Assembly (NCBI GenBank): GCA_902777355.1
Contig: CACYTU010000063.1
Span: 1 to 50,060 of the forward strand
Reading direction: 5' to 3'
DNA length: 50,060 nt
Origin: an uncultured Lachnospiraceae bacterium
Lineage (GTDB): Bacteria > Bacillota > Clostridia > Lachnospirales > Lachnospiraceae
This document shows positions 8,539 to 15,417 of this stretch, in pieces (the first letter of the stretch is position 1; the number at the start of each line of letters is the position of its first letter). The notes beneath the pieces were generated by a model, which was given only the letters and a program-made list of their open reading frames with translations, made no database searches and was not told the DNA's origin. A program made the position numbers and the translations under genes.

Positions 8539-10845
8539 TCACATTATCTCCTTTACGTAGATATTGACCCGGCGCTGAATAATTTCAGCCGTCTGTTCCG
8601 CGCTCTTTTGTCCTTTCAGGTAAGCTCCGGTCTCTTCTCTGATGATCGAGGCAATATGCTGGTCCAAGACAGATCTTTGACCGGCCTCTTCGATAAAGGC
8701 TCGGATCTGGCTGATATCTTTTTCCGAGGCGGTGGGGATCTTCACCTGAGAATTGCCGACGTTGTAATAGTCCTCATCCTGTTCGGTCACGATATTGCCT
8801 TCCTCATCAGTATAGGTCATAAATTCAGGTATTGTGGCTCTGTGCAGCATCTGATCCAGCGCTTTCCTGTTCACAGGAAAATAACTTTCCAGGTCATACT
8901 GATACTCATCCAGATAATATTCACGCAGATAATCCCAGCAGGCTTCTTTATCGTCAGAATCAGAACAGACAGCCATATAGAAGGGACAATAGATAACAGG
9001 ACCTGAATTACCGTACCCCGGAAAGCCGGTAAACACGATGTCTTCTCCGAACATGCCATAACGCATAGTCTGATAGGAATTGACGCTGGTCAGAAAGAAC
9101 TCGCTCATAAGCTGTTCATTATTTCTGACCCAGGCGCTGGAATCTTCTTCAAAAATACCGTTTCTGTATTTCATGGGGAATTTTTTGGCGAATTTGAGCA
9201 GATTTATGAATTCCTCGGAGTCAAAACGGCATTTTCCCTTTTCAAAATCAACAAACTGATCAGTGGAGTAATCTGTGATCCAGGACAGGACCGAAGTGCT
9301 GGTCACGATTCCCAATGCCTTCTCATACTTCATGTTATACTGCTTGATTTTCCGGTCGATCTGATCGATCGAAACTCCTTTTATGGTCTGACCCTTCTGA
9401 TCTGCCGGAACATCACTTTCAGTGTCAAAGTCTTTCTTTTTTCCGACAAGTCCCATCAAAGAAAAAGAAGGAGTGATGAAGTACATCCTGCCCCTGATCC
9501 TGTAGGCATCCAGAATATTTTCCAGATACTGTCTGCCTGATATCTCGGCATCCGCCCTGAAATAGGGCTCCATGTCTTCGAACACTCCCTTTTCAACATA
9601 ACTTTCAACAGGTATTTCGTCTGAGACGCAAAGAATGTCGGGAACATCTCCGGTGCTGATCACCGCATTGAGCGCCCCGACATCCTGGTACGTTGATGAG
9701 TACTCTACAATCCTGATTTTGTACTTTTGACTCCTCTTATTATATTTGTAAACATCATCCTTCAGAGTGAACGGGGCTCTCAGGCAGCCGATCGTCAGAG
9801 TTTTAATTTGAGAGGCGGACTGCTGGTCCGCCTTTTTCAGCAGGGTGGGTATGCTGTTCATATCATCGTCATAGGAAAGGACCAGGGCACTTTCCTGGGT
9901 CAGCATGGCCAGACCCGTGATCTCTATGAACTGCTGGCCGGATGCCTGGAAATCCACTATTTTAACCGGCTTGGAACCGTCCGTCCTGAATCCGAAAACA
10001 CCTTCTTCTTTTGCAATATAAAAATCATATTTTCCGGATCCGGATGCAACTCCTTCTGTGAAATAGAATTCGGCAGGGGCAGTTTTGGTTTTATTCCACT
10101 TAAATGTTTTCGAATCCAGGCTCCACACCGTGAGCTTGTCCTTGGGCCAGCCGACCAGAAGGATATTTCCCTTGCTGTCAGTGCAGACTTTGGCCATCAT
10201 GCTGTCGTCCGGAAGGGCGATCTTTTTCTGTTCTCCCTTTTTGTTGTCAAAAATGAAGAGGGAGAGGTCGGAAAGAACTGCTGTAAAGGAATCTGTAGAA
10301 ATCATTCCCAGGGGCCAAAAATCCGTGTCTGCCTTGATACTGACACTCCAGACTTCCTTCTGTTTGTCTCCCAGACAGCGGAGAACGTAAATCATATTCC
10401 CTTTTTTATCAGTATCCTCGGCAATCATGTAAATATTTCCCTTAGTGTCAGCACTGACACCGCAGACATAACTGTCAGAGGATACGGGAAGATTTAAGTT
10501 GGAGGCATTCTTTCCATCTGCGTCGAAAACGGAAAGATATGTGGATTGCGCAACACCCATATTAGAATACAGGGTATAGTATTTGCCGTTTTTCGCAAAA
10601 GTGGAGGAATACATGATTCCATCCTCCCCCATATCATCCTCAGCGCCGACCGCTTCTGTTTTGATCTGCTGGAGCGGAGAAGGAATCTCTGTAAAGATGG
10701 TGGAAGAATCTGCCTTTGCGACAGCGACGGGTTCGTTATCAGTGCTTTTTTTGAGAGCATAACCTCCGCAGCCTGTCAGAGCTGAAAGAAGGAATGCAGC
10801 TGCAAGAAACAGAGAAATAAAACGTCTTCCAGTAAATACTCTCAT
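8539..10845 (-). CDS. Lipoprotein extracellular solute-binding protein with N-terminal propeller-like domain
   Basis: The C-terminal ~400 residues resemble family 1 ABC solute-binding proteins: a conserved-type lobe start near KTLTIGCL, and the ending TAEIIQRRVNIYVKE. The preceding ~300 residues contain repeated blade-like segments (DADGKN, DTKGNIY, DSKGNILLVGW), which suggest a beta-propeller. The start at 10845 is chosen because AGGAGG lies six bases upstream; it gives a clean lipoprotein signal with LTGC and the lipidated Cys at residue 26. A longer reading from 10899 has no such support. Product length is 768 aa. No permease or ATPase gene adjoins it, so it may be an orphan receptor or may feed a transporter encoded elsewhere. 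Substrate unknown, probably a carbohydrate. Confidence 0.85.
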   Translation of the reverse strand: MRVFTGRRFISLFLAAAFLLSALTGCGGYALKKSTDNEPVAVAKADSSTIFTEIPSPLQQIKTEAVGAEDDMGEDGIMYSSTFAKNGKYYTLYSNMGVAQSTYLSVFDADGKNASNLNLPVSSDSYVCGVSADTKGNIYMIAEDTDKKGNMIYVLRCLGDKQKEVWSVSIKADTDFWPLGMISTDSFTAVLSDLSLFIFDNKKGEQKKIALPDDSMMAKVCTDSKGNILLVGWPKDKLTVWSLDSKTFKWNKTKTAPAEFYFTEGVASGSGKYDFYIAKEEGVFGFRTDGSKPVKIVDFQASGQQFIEITGLAMLTQESALVLSYDDDMNSIPTLLKKADQQSASQIKTLTIGCLRAPFTLKDDVYKYNKRSQKYKIRIVEYSSTYQDVGALNAVISTGDVPDILCVSDEIPVESYVEKGVFEDMEPYFRADAEISGRQYLENILDAYRIRGRMYFITPSFSLMGLVGKKKDFDTESDVPADQKGQTIKGVSIDQIDRKIKQYNMKYEKALGIVTSTSVLSWITDYSTDQFVDFEKGKCRFDSEEFINLLKFAKKFPMKYRNGIFEEDSSAWVRNNEQLMSEFFLTSVNSYQTMRYGMFGEDIVFTGFPGYGNSGPVIYCPFYMAVCSDSDDKEACWDYLREYYLDEYQYDLESYFPVNRKALDQMLHRATIPEFMTYTDEEGNIVTEQDEDYYNVGNSQVKIPTASEKDISQIRAFIEEAGQRSVLDQHIASIIREETGAYLKGQKSAEQTAEIIQRRVNIYVKEIM

Positions 10846-11041
10846 GAGAAACCTCCTGTACATACAAATATATGGAAAAGGCGGACGCCCTGTAATCAAA
10901 GAAAAAACGACACGGCCAACGAGTGTTGTACAGTATCGTGTCTATATCATAATACCACTAAATCTGGTTACTTCAAATATAAATATATGAATATTATGTG
11001 TTTTTAAGCGCAATTTGTATCTGTCTGTCAACTCCCTCCCG

Positions 11042-11070
11042 AAAAAGAAAACCGGGAGATGATCTCCCGG
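11042..11070 (-). terminator. Intrinsic terminator of the PTS operon
   Basis: On the minus strand the nine-base arms CCGGGAGAT and ATCTCCCGG are followed by a T-rich run (11042-11051 read as complement). It lies just past the stop codon of the HPr-like gene and ends the minus-strand PTS transcript before the solute-binding protein gene. Confidence 0.8.
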
Positions 11071-11087
11071 TCCTTCAAAAGAAATAA

Positions 11088-11345
11088 TTAAATGTTTTCT
11101 TCAACAAACTTCATAAGCCGCTGTGCGTCGGTATCTTCTTCTCCTCCGATAATCTCCATCTGTACACAGTCTCCTTTTTTCGCATGCAGACTGAGAACAT
11201 TGAAAATCATTTTTCCGCTGCCTGTTTTGCCCTCGGATTGAATCTTCACTTCACCCTTGCAGGCTATGGTCTCTTTGATCAGCTTTCCTGCAAGTCTGGC
11301 GTCCAGTCCGTTTTCATTATGTATTACAAAGGAAAATTTTTTCAT
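11088..11345 (-). CDS. HPr-like protein lacking His15 and Ser46
   Basis: An 85-aa protein of HPr length and fold. The block GLDARLAG aligns with the HPr signature GIHARPA, and GKTGSGKMIFNVLSLHAKKGD aligns with the helix-2 region. In HPr numbering the phosphorylatable His15 is Asp, Pro18 is Leu, and the HPr-kinase target Ser46 is Met. It therefore should not carry phosphate from enzyme I, nor be a CcpA corepressor by the usual route. The start at 11345 follows a GAGG motif; a longer frame from 11450 adds a non-homologous extension that overlaps the preceding gene. It is the last gene of the PTS operon, one base after the stop of the two-TM gene, which suggests translational coupling. A regulatory role comparable in logic to Crh is inference. 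Confidence 0.85.
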   Translation of the reverse strand: MKKFSFVIHNENGLDARLAGKLIKETIACKGEVKIQSEGKTGSGKMIFNVLSLHAKKGDCVQMEIIGGEEDTDAQRLMKFVEENI

Positions 11346-11346
11346 C

Positions 11347-11661
11347 TTACCCTCTTTTTTTATTCTTCTCCGCGGCATCAAGAATCTTTTCCACATTTTT
11401 CCGCCCGTTGCGGATCCCCATATCACAGAGCACGGCCGCAGCAAGGCCAAGGGCTGTGATCACTGCGCCGACAGCGATCAGGGGAGTTCTAAATGCTTCA
11501 CGCACAAGGCCGCCGTAGATTAAAGCCGCACCGACTGCAGCGATGAGAAATGCAGTGGATCTCCACTTGCTGATGGATTTGAGAGCTTCGGATTGTCTCC
11601 GGGCTTCCTCCAACAACATGCCTGGAGAATCCGTATTTGATTTGACTGACTGATCAGGCAT
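11347..11661 (-). CDS. Small two-TM membrane protein in PTS operon
   Basis: I do not recognise the family. With the start at 11661 (AGAGG five to six bases upstream) the product is 104 aa. A longer ATG at 11712 has no ribosome binding site and would add 17 residues. An amphipathic, charged N-terminal stretch (LLEEARRQSEALKSISKW) leads into two hydrophobic helices (about residues 36-53 and 58-82) and a basic C-terminal tail. It sits between the PTS IID gene and the HPr-like gene and is probably co-transcribed. The membrane location and gene order suggest an accessory role for the permease or the HPr-like protein. This is inference. Confidence 0.7.
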   Translation of the reverse strand: MPDQSVKSNTDSPGMLLEEARRQSEALKSISKWRSTAFLIAAVGAALIYGGLVREAFRTPLIAVGAVITALGLAAAVLCDMGIRNGRKNVEKILDAAEKNKKRG

Positions 11662-12028
11662 AAATCCTCTCATTCCGGAGCCGTCCGGCAAAATAGTTGT
11701 GGACTGCTCCATTTAATACAGAGATAAGCTGCGACGCTGATTTACCTTTATTCTGTCCACGCCCCCGCAGGGACGTGGACAGGAAAGATTTTATTCCGCT
11801 ATTGCTTTTGAATGTCTTCCGCATTATCTTCCTGAAGTAATACCCGGCATTCAAAGCTTTATGACCGGATGCGGCAAAAAGTAACATTTCCGTCTGATAT
11901 CATACCTGCCTGCGGGCATACGCCCATGGCCGCATGTATGATCAAAGCCTGGCGCTGCGCCGCTCTTGAGAGCTCTTGCATCGCGCTTGGAACATTCGGA
12001 ATCACTTCTGACGCCTGTAATGTGCGGA
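11662..12028 (-). other. Long structured spacer between PTS IID and two-TM gene
   Basis: No gene is evident in these 367 bases. They hold a strong hairpin with arms CTGTCCACG (11753-11761) and CGTGGACAG (11774-11782), and a weaker inverted repeat TGATATCATAC/GTATGATCA (about 11896-11943). Neither is followed by a T-run in the minus direction, so they look like intercistronic RNA structures and not like simple terminators. Confidence 0.5.
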
Positions 12029-12793
12029 TTAATATGCAAGTCCGGGATTGAAGAATCCGATCAGAACGCCTACGAAAGCGATCACGACCAGAAGACCCAT
12101 GACTTTCAGAGGGCTCAGCTGCTTCTTGGCCATCAGCCACCAGCAGAGAATAACGAAGATTGCGGTCAGCATGCCGGGGAATACACTGTCGAATTTCTCC
12201 TGAAGGACCATGTATGCTTCGCCGGCCTCGTTGTAAAGAGCAAAACTGGTCTTTACACTGATCCAGGACGCGGAGACGGCACCGATGACGATTCCGCCCA
12301 GGGTAGTGACAGCTTCACGGATCGCGTTGCCGATATCGCCGACAAGGAACTCAACGGCCTTGGTACCCATGTCATAGCCCTTGAAATACAGGAAGCGCAT
12401 TCCAAAGTATGCGAAAAGGTTCCATACGATGATGTAGAAAACCAGGGAGTCACCGATACCTGCGATGGGACCCATCAGACCTGCGCGCAGACCGTTGATG
12501 GTCTCGCTGTCAACATCTTCCGCGCCGTTGGCACGTGCTTCTTCCAGACCTGCTGTGACACCGACGATGATGGCACCGAGCTGAGGCTCTGTATTGAAGA
12601 AGGTTCTGTATGTATCCATGGATTCTGCCATTTTGTCCGGATCATCCGCATACAGCTCTTTGCAGAGAGGCAGCATGGAGCAAAGGTAACCGAATGTCTG
12701 CATGTGCTCCTGAGAGAAGCAGGTCAGGTTTCCGTAATACCATCTGTGGAAACCACTGTTTAATGCTTTTTTAGATAATTTCTTTTCTGCCAT
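12029..12793 (-). CDS. PTS mannose-type transporter subunit IID
   Basis: This is the IID membrane component of a mannose/fructose/sorbose-family phosphotransferase permease. The family-typical N-terminal block is present (FHRWYYGNLTCFSQEHMQTFGYL), with the central GLMGPIAGIGDSL motif and hydrophobic segments in the C-terminal half ending FFNPGLAY. Length 254 aa is slightly below the usual ~270. It starts two bases after the IIC stop, so the two membrane subunits are probably translationally coupled. The sugar cannot be assigned from sequence alone; mannose, fructose, glucosamine and related amino sugars are all carried by this family. Confidence 0.93.
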   Translation of the reverse strand: MAEKKLSKKALNSGFHRWYYGNLTCFSQEHMQTFGYLCSMLPLCKELYADDPDKMAESMDTYRTFFNTEPQLGAIIVGVTAGLEEARANGAEDVDSETINGLRAGLMGPIAGIGDSLVFYIIVWNLFAYFGMRFLYFKGYDMGTKAVEFLVGDIGNAIREAVTTLGGIVIGAVSASWISVKTSFALYNEAGEAYMVLQEKFDSVFPGMLTAIFVILCWWLMAKKQLSPLKVMGLLVVIAFVGVLIGFFNPGLAY

Positions 12794-12795
12794 GA

Positions 12796-13656
12796 TCAGA
12801 TATCCTCCTCATCATCATCCCATCCGTTATCAGCTGCTGCGCTCGACGCTGCTGCCGCCGGTTTTCTGAGCTCAAGCATTTTCAGTTTGAAGATCAGGAT
12901 CGCGAACAGGCCTGCGACGACTGTGGAAGCGACCAGGTTGATGCCCATGGAAGCTGCCAGAGTGAAGCCAAAGAGATAAGGAATGAAATCAAGTACATTG
13001 CGGACGATCTGCTTGAGCAGGATCGCAATACCTACGCAGGGAAGGAGAGCGCCGACGGTGAAGAGAGTCTTCATCGGGATGCCATCCATAGGAAGCTTTT
13101 CCTTGATCAGGTTGACGACAGGCTCACCGGCCATGCACATCGCGACTGTAGGGATCAGGGAGAAGCAGATATGGGAGATCCAGGGGAATACATAGTCGAC
13201 CATGGGAAGCTTGTCATATTCACGCTTGTCTACCCATGCCCAGCCCATGTGCTGCCAGACCAGGTTCATGGTAGCTGTGCCGTAGAAAAGGACAGTACCG
13301 ATCGTACCGACCATGGTGCCGAAAGAAGTTGCCAGAGCAGTTCCTTCAGCGGAAGCGGGATCAAGACCATAGCTCTTGAGAGCGATCATTGCCAGCGGGA
13401 TACCGATGTAGGAGACCGCACGGACGTCAGCGGAAACTGTGCCGCCGGGAGTTACCAGAGCGATGTAAACGACCTGCATGGCGCAGCCGACCAGAATACC
13501 GGTGGGGATGTCGCCGAGGACGATACCGCAGATCAGACCGCCGACCAGGGGACGGCCCAGTGTGTAGTTACCGATTGATGTGCCGCCGAGTCCGGGCATA
13601 CTGGACAGGGAAGCAAACAGACCCAGGATAATTGCCTGTACGATATTTATAGACAT
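12796..13656 (-). CDS. PTS mannose-type transporter subunit IIC
   Basis: IIC membrane channel subunit of the same permease. It has multiple hydrophobic segments, with the family motif GRPLVGGLICGIVLGD and TPGGTVSADVRAVSYIG in the substrate region. I prefer the ATG at 13656 because AGGAG lies at good distance; an ATG six bases earlier (13662) sits almost on top of that site. The C-terminus carries an unusual Ala-rich then acidic tail (NGWDDDEEDI) that echoes the acidic tail of the IIA protein. IID follows after two bases, and IIB precedes it across a structured 200-base gap. Confidence 0.93.
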   Translation of the reverse strand: MSINIVQAIILGLFASLSSMPGLGGTSIGNYTLGRPLVGGLICGIVLGDIPTGILVGCAMQVVYIALVTPGGTVSADVRAVSYIGIPLAMIALKSYGLDPASAEGTALATSFGTMVGTIGTVLFYGTATMNLVWQHMGWAWVDKREYDKLPMVDYVFPWISHICFSLIPTVAMCMAGEPVVNLIKEKLPMDGIPMKTLFTVGALLPCVGIAILLKQIVRNVLDFIPYLFGFTLAASMGINLVASTVVAGLFAILIFKLKMLELRKPAAAASSAAADNGWDDDEEDI

Positions 13657-13662
13657 TTTCAT

Positions 13663-13860
13663 TCTCCTCTTATTCGAATCGGGCAGGGAAGCTGTTCACG
13701 CTTTGGTTTAAAGCTTCACCCCTTCTATGTCGGCACGGCCAACATACAGAACTGCGGACTCAGAGGAAAAAACCTGCTGATCCGCCATCATGCATGACCG
13801 GCCAAAGCTTAAAGGGTTAAAAACCGGCTTCCTGATGCCAAATGATTATTTGCCCTGTGA
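13663..13860 (-). other. Structured spacer between PTS IIB and IIC
   Basis: This 198-base gap within the operon holds nested inverted repeats: GGAAGC (13687-13692) with GCTTCC (13827-13832), and AAGCTT (13711-13716) with AAGCTT (13805-13810), supported by GGTTT/AAACC pairing between them. There is no T-run, so it reads as an intercistronic stem that may affect mRNA processing or stability. Confidence 0.45.
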
Positions 13861-14361
13861 TCAGTCTGTGAAACCGAACTGGCCGCGGAATTTCTTCCAG
13901 TTGCCGATCGCGGATTCTTTGACAAGCGCGAACTCGATCTCGTAACCAGCCTTCATGATCGCTTCGAGTGCCTCTGCCTCTTCCTGTGTGATGGACTGGT
14001 TGTTGCCGAGCTTGACAGCGCCGGGACGATCGTTGCAGGGTCCGATGATAATAGTCTTGACATTGCTGGGAACAAAGCCTGCATCGACGAGGATCTTCTT
14101 CATGTCGACAGGATTCTTGGTGATCAGGAAGTAGTTGTCCTTGGACTCGACAACCTTTTTGCTCTTGGCGATGAACTCATCGACGCCCCATACAAAAGTC
14201 TTCTTGTCGGAAGCGCTCTTGTAAGCACCTTTCAGGACGGGGTTCTTGGCGGCTGCATCGTTGACAGCGATCAGTCCCGTGCAGGGATACTCAAGGGACC
14301 ACCTTGTCACGGTCTGTCCATGGATCATTCTGTCATCAACACGTACGAAAGATACTGACAT
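13861..14361 (-). CDS. PTS mannose-type transporter subunit IIB
   Basis: Cytoplasmic phosphocarrier IIB that takes phosphate from IIA and passes it to sugar at IIC/IID. The active-site histidine is His14 in VDDRMIHGQ, matching the family position. Length 166 aa is typical. It is a separate polypeptide here, whereas E. coli ManX fuses IIA and IIB. The gene is separated from IIA and from IIC by unusually long spacers with strong secondary structure, so levels may be set independently of the membrane pair. Confidence 0.95.
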   Translation of the reverse strand: MSVSFVRVDDRMIHGQTVTRWSLEYPCTGLIAVNDAAAKNPVLKGAYKSASDKKTFVWGVDEFIAKSKKVVESKDNYFLITKNPVDMKKILVDAGFVPSNVKTIIIGPCNDRPGAVKLGNNQSITQEEAEALEAIMKAGYEIEFALVKESAIGNWKKFRGQFGFTD

Positions 14362-14376
14362 TGTAAATCCTCCATT

Positions 14377-14470
14377 CCGGAGCGTACCTGACTTGACCGG
14401 GCGGAAGCGGGCATTTTGATATGCCTGTCAGGAATGACTGCCCGGTTTGGCAGAACATGCGACGCTCCGG
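14377..14470 (-). other. Nested stem-loop in PTS IIA-IIB spacer
   Basis: Three helices nest inside one another: CCGGAGCG (14377-14384) with CGCTCCGG (14463-14470), ACCGGGC (14396-14402) with GCCCGGT (14440-14446), and GGCAT (14410-14414) with ATGCC (14421-14425). The arrangement covers the spacer just upstream of the IIB ribosome binding site. It has no terminator T-run. A role in intercistronic control is inference. Confidence 0.55.
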
Positions 14471-14554
14471 CGCATGTCTGCGGCCTTTGAGAATGACAAA
14501 GCACTCTCAGCCATGTGTAATGTATCCGGATAAAAAAGAACCGCGATCTTCCGA

Positions 14555-14986
14555 TCAGAGATCCTCTTCCTCCTCATCGTCAACTGCGACAACGAATTCC
14601 TTGATCTGATCTTTTGCGCCCTCGATCAGCTCGTCGATGAGTTCAGATGTCTCCTCATCATCCTTGCTGAGCACACAGGTCAGAACCAGAGGAAGGTTCA
14701 TGCCGCCGATCATTCTGGTGCGTCCCAGAAGATCCATTTCCATCAGCACGTTAGCTGTGGTCGCCAGGGGAGATCCGCCGACGATATCAGCGAAGAGAAT
14801 GATCTCATCCTCAGCGCCGACAACAGAGAGAACTGACTTCACGTTCTCTGCGAATTCATCTGCGCCCATGCCGTTGCTCAGGCTTGTGGAAAGAACATCT
14901 TCTCTCTCTTCACCTGCCAGCATGTTGACTGCTTTGTGAAGGCCGGGTGCAAACTCACCGTGGCTTACCAGTACTACATACTTCAT
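14555..14986 (-). CDS. PTS mannose-type transporter subunit IIA
   Basis: Cytoplasmic IIA phosphocarrier, 143 aa. The phosphorylated histidine is His9 in VSHGEFAPG. The ADIVGGSPL block and the later MIGGMNLPL motif are family hallmarks. The protein ends with an acidic tail DDEEEEDL beyond the usual fold. It is the first gene of the PTS operon and is preceded by a 431-base regulatory region with two palindromes and an intrinsic terminator. Confidence 0.95.
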   Translation of the reverse strand: MKYVVLVSHGEFAPGLHKAVNMLAGEEREDVLSTSLSNGMGADEFAENVKSVLSVVGAEDEIILFADIVGGSPLATTANVLMEMDLLGRTRMIGGMNLPLVLTCVLSKDDEETSELIDELIEGAKDQIKEFVVAVDDEEEEDL

Positions 14987-15016
14987 AGATACGCCTCTCT
15001 TTCTGTTCTTATCGAT

Positions 15017-15045
15017 TTGATAAAATTAATACGAACAACTGTAAA
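15017..15045 (-). promoter_or_regulatory. Possible promoter for PTS operon
   Basis: On the minus strand a TTTACA-like -35 (15040-15045) and TATCAA-like -10 (15017-15022) are separated by 17 bases, about 30 bases before the IIA start. The -10 is a poor match. If real, it lies downstream of the leader terminator and would bypass it. Confidence 0.3.
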
Positions 15046-15053
15046 AAAAGTAT

Positions 15054-15092
15054 AAAAAAAAGGTGACATTTGTTCATCTCACAAGTGTCACC
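15054..15092 (-). terminator. Intrinsic terminator in the PTS operon leader
   Basis: On the minus strand arms GGTGACA (15086-15092) and TGTCACC (15062-15068), extended inward with one mismatch, are followed by eight T residues (15054-15061). It stands about 70 bases before the IIA start codon. It may be an attenuator under regulated antitermination, or may simply end the upstream solute-binding protein transcript, whose stop is about 325 bases away. Confidence 0.7.
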
Positions 15093-15101
15093 AATATTGT
15101 C

Positions 15102-15137
15102 TGATATTTGTCATACTTTCACATGACATTTGTCATG
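15102..15137. promoter_or_regulatory. Paired palindromic operators upstream of PTS operon
   Basis: A perfect palindrome CATGACA-TT-TGTCATG (15122-15137) and an imperfect partner TGATA-TT-TGTCA (15102-15113) have centres 22 bp apart, which is two helical turns. A third partial match overlaps the terminator stem. The arrangement suits a dimeric regulator binding cooperatively. The neighbouring NarL-type response regulator is a candidate. Confidence 0.55.
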
Positions 15138-15417
15138 TATGATATTACAAAAATCAGTTTTTTCTATTGCGATTATTTTTTTCGATTATTCTTCTTCGAT
15201 TATTCTTCCAGAGATCCGCTCTGTGCCTTCACGGCCGCAGTTTTCTAAACAAATCCATAATATAATTCAAGACTCGCTCGCGAGTCTTGCGCGCCGGATA
15301 AGTCACGGGTATTGAGCGATGGAAAATAAACGGGTTGAATTATATGTCGGCAGTTCTCTTCTATGTATCACTTTTGACTTACTTTTTTAAAGGACGCTTC
15401 ACGGCAGGTCCTTCTCT
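15138..15417. other. Non-coding region upstream of PTS leader
   Basis: No gene is seen. The stretch is AT-rich near 15140-15200 with ATTATTCTTC-type short repeats, and carries repeat copy B at 15266-15330. No terminator is obvious immediately after the solute-binding protein stop at 15418. Confidence 0.4.
15266..15330 (+). repeat. Dispersed hairpin repeat, copy B
   Basis: Starts TTCAAGACTCG, has a perfect nine-base stem (CAAGACTCG/CGAGTCTTG) with a four-base loop, then GCGCG, a variable piece, GTCACGGGTATTG and GCGATGGAAAATAA. It matches copy C at 28693-28764 over its whole length and the ends of copy A at 131-165. Confidence 0.75.
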
